A stretch of DNA of 64,000 nucleotides from Corallincola platygyrae. Its GTDB lineage: Bacteria > Pseudomonadota > Gammaproteobacteria > Enterobacterales > Neiellaceae. Made by a program: the position numbers and the translations under genes. Position 1 is the stretch's first letter. Each line of letters begins with the position of its first letter. Below are positions 1 to 7,769 of this stretch, piece after piece. The notes below the pieces were generated by a model. The model saw nothing but the letters and a program-made list of their open reading frames with translations, ran no database searches and had not been told where the DNA came from. The DNA lies in the NCBI RefSeq assembly GCF_039544265.1, contig NZ_BAABLI010000004.1, positions 186,001 to 250,000 of the forward strand. The letters are read 5' to 3'.

Positions 1-680
1 CGGTGTTGGGTGGTTACGCCAGTTTAGGTGTCGAGCTGAAATACCTGATCGCCGCCAGCTTTATGGCTGCACCGGGTGGACTGCTGATGGCCAAAATCAT
101 TATGCCGGAAACCTCAACGCCAGCAGATTCAATGGACGTGACAGAATCAGAAAGCAAAGAACACGTTAACGTGATTGACGCCGCCGCAGCGGGGGCGTCT
201 TCAGGCATGCAGCTGGCACTCAATGTGGGTGCCATGCTGATGGCCTTCATCGCCTTGATCGCGCTTATTAACACTCTGTTCGGCTTTGTTGGTGGTTATT
301 TCGGCGCGCCTGACCTGACTATGCAGTCTATATTGGGCTACGTTTTTGCCCCGCTGGCATTTTTGATCGGCATCCCATGGGAAGAGTCCTTTATGGCCGG
401 TTCCTTTATTGGCCAAAAGCTGATCGCTAACGAGTTTGTCGCCTACATCGACTTCATCAATGTGCGCGAACAGTTGTCGGCACAAAGTCAGGCGATCATT
501 ACCTTTGCGCTATGTGGTTTTGCCAACCTGTCATCCATTGCCATTTTGATTGGTGGCCTCGGTGCCATGGCGCCCACACGCCGTCATGACATTGCGCGTA
601 TGGGGCTGTTGGCGGTATTAGCTGGATCACTGTCTAACCTGATGAGCGCGGCATTTGCCGGCCTGTTTTTGGCACTGTAA
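1..680 (+). CDS. nupC: NupC-type concentrative nucleoside transporter, C-terminal part
   Basis: This is the last ~225 residues of a CNT-family nucleoside/cation symporter of the inner membrane; the gene begins before the window. The visible part has the family's gate and core region: a conserved loop near the start (GGYASLGVELKYLIAASFMAAPG split across the first 30 residues), a PWEE motif near residue 125, and at least five hydrophobic membrane segments, ending in a helix at the C-terminus. It stands just upstream of deoC, deoB and deoD, so imported nucleosides would feed directly into phosphorolysis. A 350-bp gap separates it from deoC, so deoC may have its own promoter. Family assignment is from recognised motifs; substrate range cannot be read from the fragment. 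Confidence 0.9.
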   Translation, partial: VLGGYASLGVELKYLIAASFMAAPGGLLMAKIIMPETSTPADSMDVTESESKEHVNVIDAAAAGASSGMQLALNVGAMLMAFIALIALINTLFGFVGGYFGAPDLTMQSILGYVFAPLAFLIGIPWEESFMAGSFIGQKLIANEFVAYIDFINVREQLSAQSQAIITFALCGFANLSSIAILIGGLGAMAPTRRHDIARMGLLAVLAGSLSNLMSAAFAGLFLAL

Positions 681-1029
681 ACACTTAAGTAAACTCTTGT
701 TAGCATGACATTGCAGGCGGGCAATAGTGAGATTAAAATTGCCCGCTCTGCACGCATGCAGACGCGGTTACATGGATGTTTGTTGGGGTGCTACCGGAAA
801 TAGCTGCATATTTCGTGGCTATTCTTATCACCCACTATAGCCTGCCTTCGTCGTTTTTCAGCGACAGTGGGGCGGCGCTATCTCTTGTCTCTTCACGGAA
901 CCAAGTCCGCCACGTTAACCAGATTTTTCCGATGACGGGATAGATTGTCGGATAGATCGGTTGTTACACGTGTTTCATCTATATTTTTAACTCAGGGCGA
1001 CACGCCTTGTTTTTGTTGAGAGATAACTC
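681..1029. other. Intergenic region nupC-deoC with an inverted repeat
   Basis: No gene is visible in this 349-bp gap. A 9-bp perfect inverted repeat (GCGGGCAAT at 717-725, ATTGCCCGC at 738-746) follows nupC; there is no T-run after it, so it is a weak terminator candidate at best. The rest probably holds the deoC promoter. I looked for a CRP/CytR-like palindrome and did not find a convincing one. Confidence 0.4.
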
Positions 1030-1824
1030 ATGACTGATCTGCAGCAAACTGCACGACATGCCATCTCGATGATGGACCTGACCACACTGAACGACGACGA
1101 TACCGACGCCAAAGTTGTGGCTCTGTGTCATCAGGCAAAAAGTCCTGCGGGTAACACCGCCGCCGTGTGTATCTATAAGCAGTTTATTCCTGCTGCCAAA
1201 CAGGCATTAGCAGAGCAGGGCACACCTGATATTAAGATTGCCACAGTAACCAACTTCCCCCACGGCAATGACGACGTAGACGCCGCAGTTGCTGAAACAG
1301 AACACGCCGTGGCACTGGGTGCTGACGAAGTAGACGTGGTGTTTCCATATCGCGCACTTATCGCCGGTAATGAAGCCGTTGGAGCGGAGCTGGTCAGTCG
1401 GTGCAAAGCGGCGTGCGCAGACAAGGCGCATTTAAAAGTCATTATCGAAACCGGTGAGCTTAAAACCGAAGCGCTGATCAGCAAGGCCAGCCATATCGCC
1501 ATTGAAGCCGGCGCAGACTTTATCAAAACCTCTACCGGCAAAGTGCCGGTAAACGCCACGCTGGAATCTTGCCGCATCATGCTCGAAGCGATTAAAGCCT
1601 CAGGCAAACCTGTGAAGTTCAAACCAGCAGGTGGCGTACGTACTGCGGAAGACGCCCGAGCGTTTATCGCCGTGGCATCTGAGATCATGGGCGCTGACTG
1701 GGTCAACAAACAGAACTTCCGCTTTGGTGCCTCTAGCTTGTTGGGTAACCTGCTCGATACGCTGGGCCTGGCGGCTGATGGAGCCGCAAACTCAAAGGCT
1801 AACTCAAACCCAGCTAGTTACTAA
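1030..1824 (+). CDS. deoC: Deoxyribose-phosphate aldolase
   Basis: Class I aldolase that splits 2-deoxyribose 5-phosphate into glyceraldehyde 3-phosphate and acetaldehyde, the last step of deoxynucleoside catabolism in the cytoplasm. At 264 residues it matches the ~259-residue E. coli enzyme. The Schiff-base lysine lies in the motif DFIKTSTGK (Lys ~166), and the second active-site lysine in KFKPAGGVRT (Lys ~198). The N-terminal TLNDDDT region also fits the enterobacterial type. Only 11 nt separate its stop from deoB, so the two are co-transcribed. The usual deoA gene between deoC and deoB is absent. Confidence 0.97.
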   Translation: MTDLQQTARHAISMMDLTTLNDDDTDAKVVALCHQAKSPAGNTAAVCIYKQFIPAAKQALAEQGTPDIKIATVTNFPHGNDDVDAAVAETEHAVALGADEVDVVFPYRALIAGNEAVGAELVSRCKAACADKAHLKVIIETGELKTEALISKASHIAIEAGADFIKTSTGKVPVNATLESCRIMLEAIKASGKPVKFKPAGGVRTAEDARAFIAVASEIMGADWVNKQNFRFGASSLLGNLLDTLGLAADGAANSKANSNPASY

Positions 1825-1835
1825 GGAGTCGCCAG

Positions 1836-3071
1836 ATGAAACGTGCGGTTATCCTGGTACTGGATTCTTTTGGCATCGGCGCTACGCCAGACGCAGCAGA
1901 CTTTGGTGACGAAGGCTCAGACACCTTCGGTCATATCGCTGAGCAGTGTGCGAGTGGCGAATTGGGCCGTGGCCCGATCGCATTACCGAACCTGGCCAAA
2001 ATGGGGTTGTACCATGCCCACCGTGATAGCACCGGCGCTTTCGCGGCGGGTGTTCTCCCGGCTGGGGAAGAGCAAGCCATAGAGCCTATCGCTGCTTACG
2101 GTTATGCCAAAGAGCTTTCTTCCGGCAAAGACACCCCCAGTGGCCATTGGGAGATGGCGGGCGTGCCCGTATTGTTTGAGTGGGGCTATTTCAAAAACAA
2201 GCAAAACAGCTTCCCGAAGGCATTAATCGATGCCTTTATCGAGCTCGCAGGCATTCCCGGTATTTTGGGCGACTGCCATAGCTCAGGCACAGTGATCCTC
2301 GATCAGCTAGGCGAAGAGCATATGCGTACCGGCAAGCCGATTGTTTATACCTCCGCCGACAGCGTATTTCAGATCGCCTGTCACGAAGATACCTTTGGCC
2401 TGGAACGCCTTTACGAACTGTGTGAAATCGCCCGTGAGCTGCTCGATGAATACAATATCGGCCGCGTGATCGCCCGTCCGTTTGTGGGCGACAACCCCGA
2501 AACATTTGAGCGCACCGCCAATCGCCGAGATTATTCAGTGCTACCACCTTCACCGACCTTGCTGGACAAACTTAGCCAGGACGGCGGTGAAGTGATCTCC
2601 GTGGGTAAGATCTCCGATATCTTTGCCCATCAGGGCGTGACTCAGAAGATCAAAGCCTCAGGCATTGATGGCTTGTTTAATGCCACGCTGCAGGCACTGC
2701 AAGGCGCAAAAGATCGCTCACTGGTGTTCAGCAACTTTGTTGATTTTGACTCCAGTTTCGGCCACCGCCGCAACGTACGTGGGTATGCCGATGCGCTTGA
2801 ACAGTTCGACCAACTGTTACCGCAACTGCTGGACAAGTTGGGCGAAGACGACGTGCTGCTGATTACTGCCGACCATGGTTGCGATCCCACATGGCAGGGG
2901 ACAGACCATACCCGTGAACATGTACCCGTGCTGGTGTATGGCAAAAACATCAAAGCAGGCGCACTTGGCCAACGGGAAACATTCGCCGATATGGGCCAGT
3001 CTCTGGCCAGCTTTTTCGGCCTGCCACCGATGGAATACGGCACCAGTTTTCTATCGCCAGTTAGCAACTAG
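1836..3071 (+). CDS. deoB: Phosphopentomutase
   Basis: Interconverts (deoxy)ribose 1-phosphate and 5-phosphate, linking nucleoside phosphorolysis (DeoD) with DeoC. The 411-residue length fits the family (~407). Metal-binding alkaline-phosphatase-fold motifs are seen at the N-terminus (VLDSFGIGATPDA, Asp ~9) and near the C-terminus (TADHGCDPTWQGTDHTRE), which supply the Asp/His ligands of the two Mn sites; the phospho-acceptor threonine lies in the GKDTPSGHWE segment. The start is preceded by AAGGAG a few bases upstream and sits directly after deoC. Followed by deoD after 117 bp. Confidence 0.97.
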   Translation: MKRAVILVLDSFGIGATPDAADFGDEGSDTFGHIAEQCASGELGRGPIALPNLAKMGLYHAHRDSTGAFAAGVLPAGEEQAIEPIAAYGYAKELSSGKDTPSGHWEMAGVPVLFEWGYFKNKQNSFPKALIDAFIELAGIPGILGDCHSSGTVILDQLGEEHMRTGKPIVYTSADSVFQIACHEDTFGLERLYELCEIARELLDEYNIGRVIARPFVGDNPETFERTANRRDYSVLPPSPTLLDKLSQDGGEVISVGKISDIFAHQGVTQKIKASGIDGLFNATLQALQGAKDRSLVFSNFVDFDSSFGHRRNVRGYADALEQFDQLLPQLLDKLGEDDVLLITADHGCDPTWQGTDHTREHVPVLVYGKNIKAGALGQRETFADMGQSLASFFGLPPMEYGTSFLSPVSN

Positions 3072-3188
3072 AGTAGCTCGTTAATTTGGCCTGGAACAAA
3101 TACGACTTAAAGCTAGCTGGAACCAACAACGAACAAGATTAAAAAACAGCCCCAAACGGCTGACAAAAGTATTAAAGAGGAAGAAGAG

Positions 3189-3893
3189 ATGGCAACGCCA
3201 CACATCAACGCCAAACCTGGAGATTTCGCAGAAACGGTCCTGTTCCCTGGTGACCCACTGCGCGCTAAATTTATCGCCGAAACGTTCTTGGAAGACGCAC
3301 GTTTGGTGACCGACGTACGTAATATGTTTGGTTACACCGGCACTTATAAAGGCAAGCCGGTTTCTGTGATGGGCTCAGGTATGGGCATTCCCTCTTGCTC
3401 TATCTATGCCAAAGAGCTGATCACCGAATACGGCGTAAAAAACCTGATCCGCGTGGGTAGCGCAGGCGCTATCAGTACCGACGTAAAAGTACGTGATGTG
3501 GTAGTCGCTATGGGCGCCTGTACCGACTCAGGCGTAAACCGCACTCGCTTCAAAGGCTACGACTTTGCCGCGATTTCCAGCTACAAGCTGCTGCGCCAAG
3601 TCGTCGACTCAGCTGAAAAACTGAAGTACCCCGTGAAGATCGGTAACTGCTTCTCTGCCGACCTGTTCTACACCCCAGACGTTGAGATGTTCGACGTGAT
3701 GGAAAAAATGGGCGTACTGGCCGTTGAGATGGAAGCCGCAGGTCTTTACGGCGTCGCTGCCGAATTCGGCGCAAATGCGCTGGCGGTACTGACTATCTCA
3801 GACCATATCCGTACTGGTGAGGCCACCTCGTCTGACGAACGTCAAACCAGCTTCCGCGATATGATGGAGATTACGCTGGAGTCGCTGCTGTAA
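3189..3893 (+). CDS. deoD: Purine nucleoside phosphorylase DeoD-type
   Basis: Cytoplasmic hexameric enzyme that cleaves purine (deoxy)nucleosides with phosphate to base and (deoxy)ribose 1-phosphate. The 234 residues carry the family's phosphate loop (PGDPLRA near residue 21), GSGMGIPS, RVGSAGAI, the ribose-binding EMEAAGLY and the catalytic Asp in TISDHI (~Asp203). A strong ribosome site (AAAGAGGAAGAAG) precedes the ATG. It is the last gene of the nupC-deoC-deoB-deoD set; a terminator follows about 60 bp downstream. Confidence 0.97.
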   Translation: MATPHINAKPGDFAETVLFPGDPLRAKFIAETFLEDARLVTDVRNMFGYTGTYKGKPVSVMGSGMGIPSCSIYAKELITEYGVKNLIRVGSAGAISTDVKVRDVVVAMGACTDSGVNRTRFKGYDFAAISSYKLLRQVVDSAEKLKYPVKIGNCFSADLFYTPDVEMFDVMEKMGVLAVEMEAAGLYGVAAEFGANALAVLTISDHIRTGEATSSDERQTSFRDMMEITLESLL

Positions 3894-3955
3894 TAGCTAA
3901 GGCAGGCGAGGGTGCAGATGCAGATGCTCCGGCAAATGAGCATCACGAGAGTGAG

Positions 3956-3982
3956 AAAGCCACCCATTTGGGTGGCTTTTTT
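3956..3982 (+). terminator. Rho-independent terminator of the deo operon
   Basis: A 10-bp perfect stem (AAAGCCACCC / GGGTGGCTTT) with a 4-nt loop is followed by a run of T's. It ends the deoCBD transcript. The ~180 bp between it and the next gene are A/T-rich, with no gene seen. Confidence 0.9.
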
Positions 3983-4171
3983 GTACTTGGTTATACAAGG
4001 TTCAGGCTTTGTTTCGACGTTGCATACTGAGCCAAAAACTGTGAAACATTTTCATTTAGCATTGAATTTATTAGAAAAAATATAGGTATAGATAGCTAAC
4101 TCTATCTGTTTACTTCGTTCTACAAAATGCTATAAAGCCTTTTCACTCACTCAATAACAAGGATGTTAGTC

Positions 4172-4714
4172 ATGCGAGAATCTCATCGCGCGGTTACAAA
4201 CTCTTATGATCAGTTCAGGGAAGATGCTCGTGCGGTTGCCATGCAAGCACTGTCCCCTCAACTTCAAGAGCATGTCAGTCTGAAAGGCATTGATGCTCAA
4301 GAAAGGGCCATTGCTGGAACTTGGGAGATGCATTCAAACAGAAGCCCAGATGCTGAATGGTCGTGGGAAGAAGGTGTTAGTGGTTATAAGTTCAGGCATC
4401 CAAAGCAGTTTGACCTAGCGATTTGGAGTACCGGACAGCTTTGCGGCCTTAGCATAGGTAAACCCACCTTCTCAGGTGATAAAATGCGGTTAGATGTCAT
4501 TGAGCGCTCGCCTTTGCACAATTTGTTGAAGGGAGAGGTGACGAGTATCTCAATCACTGCTTTTCTTACATATGCTGAATCGATTGGGGCAAATCAACTT
4601 CGAATCATGCGCCCATTGAATGAGGATTTGGTTAGGTTTTATCAAGGCTTTGGTTTCACTTTGTATCGTGGTAAAGCCAGCAACGTGCCTACTCATTTAT
4701 GGTTAAACCTGTAG
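4172..4714 (+). CDS. GNAT-like N-acetyltransferase, probable
   Basis: About 180 residues. The C-terminal half resembles a GNAT fold: a strand with LCGLSIGKPTFSG, a helix region rich in small residues (SISITAFLTYAESIGANQLRIM split over ~20 positions), then the common GNAT ending in which a residue set LVRFYQGFGF precedes the last strand. The classical pyrophosphate-binding Q/RxxGxG/A loop is not clear, so activity is uncertain. Start chosen at 4172 because AAGGA lies 8 nt upstream; an in-frame ATG at 4163 overlaps that ribosome site. The next gene begins 19 bp downstream, suggesting a small operon. The substrate is unknown. Confidence 0.55.
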   Translation: MRESHRAVTNSYDQFREDARAVAMQALSPQLQEHVSLKGIDAQERAIAGTWEMHSNRSPDAEWSWEEGVSGYKFRHPKQFDLAIWSTGQLCGLSIGKPTFSGDKMRLDVIERSPLHNLLKGEVTSISITAFLTYAESIGANQLRIMRPLNEDLVRFYQGFGFTLYRGKASNVPTHLWLNL

Positions 4715-4733
4715 TTGAAGTTGGACAAACACA

Positions 4734-4970
4734 ATGAATGAAGAAACTAGACCCGAGCCGGGAACGCCCGAATTTAGGGAATGGCTACTAGAGAAGGTTA
4801 AACCGTTTGCGGACCAACTCTTCAATGCTGAAAAGCCAGAAGGCTTTGAAGAAGATGGTTATATTGCAGGGCCAACTAAAGGCGAAAAACTCACGCCGGA
4901 AAAATCTGTTGCGGAAGATGTAGCTATCGACAAAGCGCATAAGCGGGCGCATTTAAAGGTAGAGAAATAA
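4734..4970 (+). CDS. Small acidic hypothetical protein
   Basis: A 78-residue, highly charged protein without hydrophobic segments. It starts 19 bp after the acetyltransferase-like gene and is likely co-transcribed. The N-terminus (RPEPGTPEFREWLLEKVKPF) suggests an amphipathic helix; the rest is rich in Lys, Glu and Asp and may be disordered. I do not recognise a family. A terminator follows within 30 bp. Confidence 0.5.
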   Translation: MNEETRPEPGTPEFREWLLEKVKPFADQLFNAEKPEGFEEDGYIAGPTKGEKLTPEKSVAEDVAIDKAHKRAHLKVEK

Positions 4971-4995
4971 ACAGCACTTACAGAATAGCGTGCAA

Positions 4996-5028
4996 ACAAA
5001 AAGGCCACCCTTGCAGGTGGCCTTTCCT
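4996..5028. terminator. Bidirectional terminator between convergent genes
   Basis: A 9-bp stem AAGGCCACC (5001-5009) / GGTGGCCTT (5016-5024) has A-rich sequence on the left and T-rich on the right, and sits between the ends of a plus-strand gene and a minus-strand gene. The 22 bases at 4993-5014 recur exactly at 7534-7555. Confidence 0.8.
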
Positions 5029-5040
5029 ATTACGTGACAC

Positions 5041-5466
5041 CTACCGGCTTAAGTTACTTTGAATTAGCGCTTTCGTAGTATTTAGTTCTTCTGCGAGTCG
5101 TCCCATTGGAAATCCTTCTTGCTCCATAGCTTCCACATCTTTGATGTTCTTATCAAGGTAGCTAATAGCCGCTGAATAACTCACATAGCGATAGTCGAGT
5201 TCTTCGGCGGGATTTACGGGAAATGCTTTCTCAACCTCAGACTTCGCAAGCTCCCGATAAACAACAACTTTGACTGGATATTGTTTTGGTCTTGAGTCTC
5301 CATGAGGTTGCCATTGGTACCACTCAACTCCAAGCAAAGAGCCGCTCATACTTGGAGGACCAAAAGCTGAATATGGTAGAACATATGTGTATTCAGCTGG
5401 CTCGACCTCACTACATGAGGTAAGAAGCAGGGTAGATAGAATCAGCAGAGCACTCGGCAGTTGCAT
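5041..5466 (-). CDS. Hypothetical lipoprotein
   Basis: A 141-residue predicted lipoprotein. The N-terminus has a hydrophobic stretch ending in the lipobox LTSC (Cys ~18), so signal peptidase II processing and membrane anchoring are expected. The mature part is soluble and slightly acidic, with no domain I recognise. A good ribosome site (AGGAG) precedes the ATG and overlaps the tail of the upstream membrane-protein gene, so the two probably form an operon. Function unknown. Confidence 0.7.
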   Translation of the reverse strand: MQLPSALLILSTLLLTSCSEVEPAEYTYVLPYSAFGPPSMSGSLLGVEWYQWQPHGDSRPKQYPVKVVVYRELAKSEVEKAFPVNPAEELDYRYVSYSAAISYLDKNIKDVEAMEQEGFPMGRLAEELNTTKALIQSNLSR

Positions 5467-5485
5467 AATGATTTGCTCCTGCCTC

Positions 5486-5913
5486 TTAATGTGTTACCTG
5501 GATCTTATGTTTTTCAACAAAGCTCTCTGATTTAAAGCTTCCTATCAAAGTGCCCATGGCTAATGAAAATACAATGAGGAAGCAAAGCGCCCCTGCATGT
5601 GGGATTGAGAACTTCGTGTGTTTCCACAACGGATAACTGGCAGCAAGTGCGAGAGCTACAGCGCTGTACTTGTTCCACATAAAGAAAAATACGATCTCAA
5701 ATACCCAAATCGACTCTTTTGACTTAAAGCTTTGTAGCCCCAGCCATGCATAGCCCATAGCCCATAGCCCATAGCCAATCCCACACCAACGACAAATGCT
5801 AGTAACGCATAGAGGACAGAATGCCCTGAGTAAACGGCTGTGTACCAGAGGTAAATTGAATACCCTGTCGCAGTTAGCCAGAGCATGAGTAGCGGTAAAA
5901 TGACGAGTCCCAT
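5486..5913 (-). pseudogene. Small membrane protein split by a 7-bp tandem repeat (out of frame)
   Basis: The first ~60 codons (from the ATG at 5913, preceded by AGGAAG) and the last ~75 codons (to the stop at 5486) both encode membrane-type segments but lie in different frames. The switch falls exactly in four perfect tandem copies of CATAGCC (5749-5776; GGCTATG in the coding sense). Reading through the array, 2 or 5 copies would join the halves into one ~137- or ~144-residue protein with about four membrane helices; the 4 copies present give a truncated 85-residue product. This is either a contingency (phase-variable) locus caught in the OFF state, or a disrupted gene. The downstream lipoprotein gene is intact. 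Function unknown. Confidence 0.65.
5749..5776. repeat. Tandem heptamer, 4 x CATAGCC
   Basis: Four exact, adjacent copies of a 7-bp unit lie inside a coding region. Since 7 is not a multiple of 3, each gain or loss by slippage changes the reading frame. Confidence 0.95.
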
Positions 5914-6039
5914 TTATCTTCCTTGATGATGGTGTGTTTTGTTGAGATTTAGAGCATCTCAAATTCTTTCTTGATCGTAAGGGCTTTTCTCTTCAGTGCC
6001 AATCTCATTTACTCTTCGATGTCTGTGCGATTTGCGAAA

Positions 6040-6102
6040 TGAGCCGATTAGGAGTTATTATCGGCTCACTTGGTGAGTCGAATGGGTGGTCTAATCGGCT
6101 CA
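6040..6102. promoter_or_regulatory. Operator-like repeats upstream of the fic gene
   Basis: Three copies of an 11-bp word occur 33-95 bp before the Fic start: TGAGCCGATTA (6040-6050, inverted), TTATCGGCTCA (6058-6068, one mismatch) and TAATCGGCTCA (6092-6102). Outer copies form a perfect inverted repeat. The Fic protein has a C-terminal winged helix, so autoregulation is a plausible inference. Confidence 0.55.
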
Positions 6103-6134
6103 AGTCTTAACAAGCTTTTTACCCTGAGGCTCGA

Positions 6135-7256
6135 ATGGCGCAGATGTGGATATGGCAAGCGGATGCTTGGCCTAAGTTCTCCTGGCAAGCGGAATCTATC
6201 TTGCCAAAGGTCAGGGCTGTCTACCGTAAACAGGGGATCTTGCTGGGCAAAACTTCTGTTGAAGCAAATTCGTCTGAACATACGCTAAACATATTGCTGT
6301 CAAACATACTTGCTTCTTCGGCGATCGAGAACGAGCAACTAAATGTTCAATCTGTTCGTTCTTCGTTAGCCCGTCGGATGGGGATATTAGAAGAGGCACC
6401 TTACCCGACATCTTATAGATCTGAGGGTGTTGCGGCGATGATGTTGGATGCTTTGGACAATCTTAAACAGCCACTGTCGACGGCACGTTTGTTTCAGTGG
6501 CACAGTTGGTTGTTTCCAGCCAATGAATTATCAATGCAGCCTATCAGAGTAGGGCAATTGCGTGGCCCCGAGCCAATGCAGGTGGTGTCTGGTCGGTTAG
6601 ATAGTCCCGTCGTACACTTTGAGGCGCCGCCTCGGCAAGGGTTAGAGGGACAACTTCAGAATTTTGTCGAGTGGTTCAACCAAAGCCGTGATGATGAGTT
6701 GCTTGATCCTTTGTTACGCTCGGCACTTTGTCACCTCTGGTTTGTGACCTTGCATCCGTTCGATGATGGCAACGGGCGTATTACGCGGGCATTAACCGAT
6801 ATGGCATTGGCGCAAGCGGATAGTCAAAGCATTCGTCTGTATGCAATGTCTGTGGCGATTTTAAATGATCGTTCTGGCTACTACCGTATTTTGGAGCAGA
6901 CTCAAAAAGGAACTCTGGATATAACAGCCTGGCTTGAGTGGTTTTTGGATACGCTGAACGATGCCTTAGATTCCTCGTTGCTGGCGATTGAACGAACCAT
7001 TGCAAAGACTCGCTTCTGGCAAAAGTTCAGAGAGTCTGGGTTCCATCCTGCGCAAGCAAAGGTGTTAAACCGGTTATTGGATGGCGGCGAAAAAGGCTTT
7101 GAAAATGGTATTAATGCCAGCCAGTATCAAAAAGTGGCGAAGGTCAGTAAAGCGACAGCAACGCGGCATCTGACCGAGTTGCTGGATAAAGGCGCGATTG
7201 AGAAGATGGCCGGCGGCGGCCGTAGTACCCGATATCAAATTAAGCTGAGTGACTAG
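6135..7256 (+). CDS. Fic family protein (class II), AMP-transferase with C-terminal winged helix
   Basis: Fic enzymes transfer AMP (or another phosphate-linked group) from a nucleotide to target proteins. The 373 residues show an N-terminal Fic-associated helical region, the inhibitory motif [S/T]xxxE[G/N] as SSAIEN (~61-66) typical of class II self-inhibited proteins, and the complete active-site motif HPFDDGNGR (~207-215, catalytic His207, nucleotide-binding Arg215). The last ~80 residues look like a winged helix-turn-helix (SKATATRHLTELLDKGAIE), as in many larger Fic proteins. GAGG lies upstream of the ATG. It stands alone between two repeat-rich stretches, with three operator-like repeats in front. 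Targets are not predictable. Confidence 0.9.
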   Translation: MAQMWIWQADAWPKFSWQAESILPKVRAVYRKQGILLGKTSVEANSSEHTLNILLSNILASSAIENEQLNVQSVRSSLARRMGILEEAPYPTSYRSEGVAAMMLDALDNLKQPLSTARLFQWHSWLFPANELSMQPIRVGQLRGPEPMQVVSGRLDSPVVHFEAPPRQGLEGQLQNFVEWFNQSRDDELLDPLLRSALCHLWFVTLHPFDDGNGRITRALTDMALAQADSQSIRLYAMSVAILNDRSGYYRILEQTQKGTLDITAWLEWFLDTLNDALDSSLLAIERTIAKTRFWQKFRESGFHPAQAKVLNRLLDGGEKGFENGINASQYQKVAKVSKATATRHLTELLDKGAIEKMAGGGRSTRYQIKLSD

Positions 7257-7336
7257 TGGGGGGGCAGTTCTCTTTTGAACGAGGCTGAGGACTTTACTCC
7301 CTACAGCAGTGATCTGCGGGTAGAGGTATAAAAATA

Positions 7337-7390
7337 GTCGTCGCGTGCTCCAACGTTATCTCACCACTTCGTGGCTAGGTTGAATCCCCT
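7337..7390. repeat. Imperfect 54-bp repeat, copy 1
   Basis: This copy and the one at 7624-7677 share most positions, including the block ACGTTATCTCACCACTTCGT. Both lie beside ssrA-end repeats, and look like debris of duplicated island ends. Confidence 0.7.
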
Positions 7391-7540
7391 TATAGACCCA
7401 GCTCAAAAAGGTGTTTTGGAGGGATTGTACTCAGGGCCATTCATGGCCCTGACCCTGCGGGCGCTTTGCGGTACAAAACGTTCCTGACGTTTTGTGAACC
7501 CCTTCGAGGGCTCTGCACCCGCCGAATACCACACAAACAA

Positions 7541-7570
7541 AAAGGCCACCCTTGCGGGTGGCCCTTTTTT
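7541..7570 (+). terminator. Terminator-like hairpin in the island scar
   Basis: An 8-bp perfect stem (GGCCACCC at 7544-7551, GGGTGGCC at 7556-7563) is followed by a T-run. On the minus strand it follows the first ssrA-end repeat as a native ssrA terminator would; A-runs on the other side allow both directions. Confidence 0.75.
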
Positions 7571-7573
7571 GTT

Positions 7574-7592
7574 TGGTGGAGCCGGGGGGATT
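7574..7592. repeat. ssrA 3'-end direct repeat, copy 1 (degenerate att)
   Basis: Nineteen bases identical to 7745-7763; on the minus strand they read as the CCA-ending acceptor arm of tmRNA. Similarity stops before the T-loop, so this is a decayed or partial copy. Confidence 0.7.
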
Positions 7593-7623
7593 GATTCGCG
7601 GCGTTGCCGCTCCCCTGCGGGCC

Positions 7624-7677
7624 GTCGTCGCAGGCTCCGACGTTATCTCACCACTTCGTGGTTCGGTTGAACCCCCT
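7624..7677. repeat. Imperfect 54-bp repeat, copy 2
   Basis: Second copy of the repeat at 7337-7390, lying between the two ssrA-end repeats. Confidence 0.7.
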
Positions 7678-7711
7678 ACGGGGTTTCAACCTCCAAACTG
7701 CAACCAATAAA

Positions 7712-7739
7712 AAACCCCATGCCTAATGGCACAGGGTTT
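7712..7739 (-). terminator. Terminator following the ssrA 3'-end copy
   Basis: On the minus strand, a stem with arms near AAACCCTGTGCC and GGCATGGGGTTT is followed by a T-run, placed 6 bp after the CCA end of the tmRNA fragment, as in intact ssrA loci. Confidence 0.75.
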
Positions 7740-7744
7740 GTTAT

Positions 7745-7769
7745 TGGTGGAGCCGGGGGGATTTGAACC
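7745..7769 (-). other. tmRNA (ssrA) 3'-end fragment, probable island attachment site
   Basis: The minus strand carries the last 25 bases of a tmRNA of the Pseudomonas/Oceanospirillales type: the T-loop GGTTCAAATCC, the acceptor strand CCCCCGGCTCC and the ending ACCA. The 5' partner of the T-stem and the rest of tmRNA are missing, so this is not a working gene. The 3' end of ssrA is a classic integrase target, and such a fragment is what remains at the far border of an integrated island. No ssrA body is seen in the window. Confidence 0.75.

Noticed and set aside
7745..7769. A possible complete tRNA gene on the minus strand ending in CCA
   Set aside because: Only the T-loop and acceptor 3' half are present; the 5' acceptor, D-arm and anticodon are absent. 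It is a tmRNA-end fragment.
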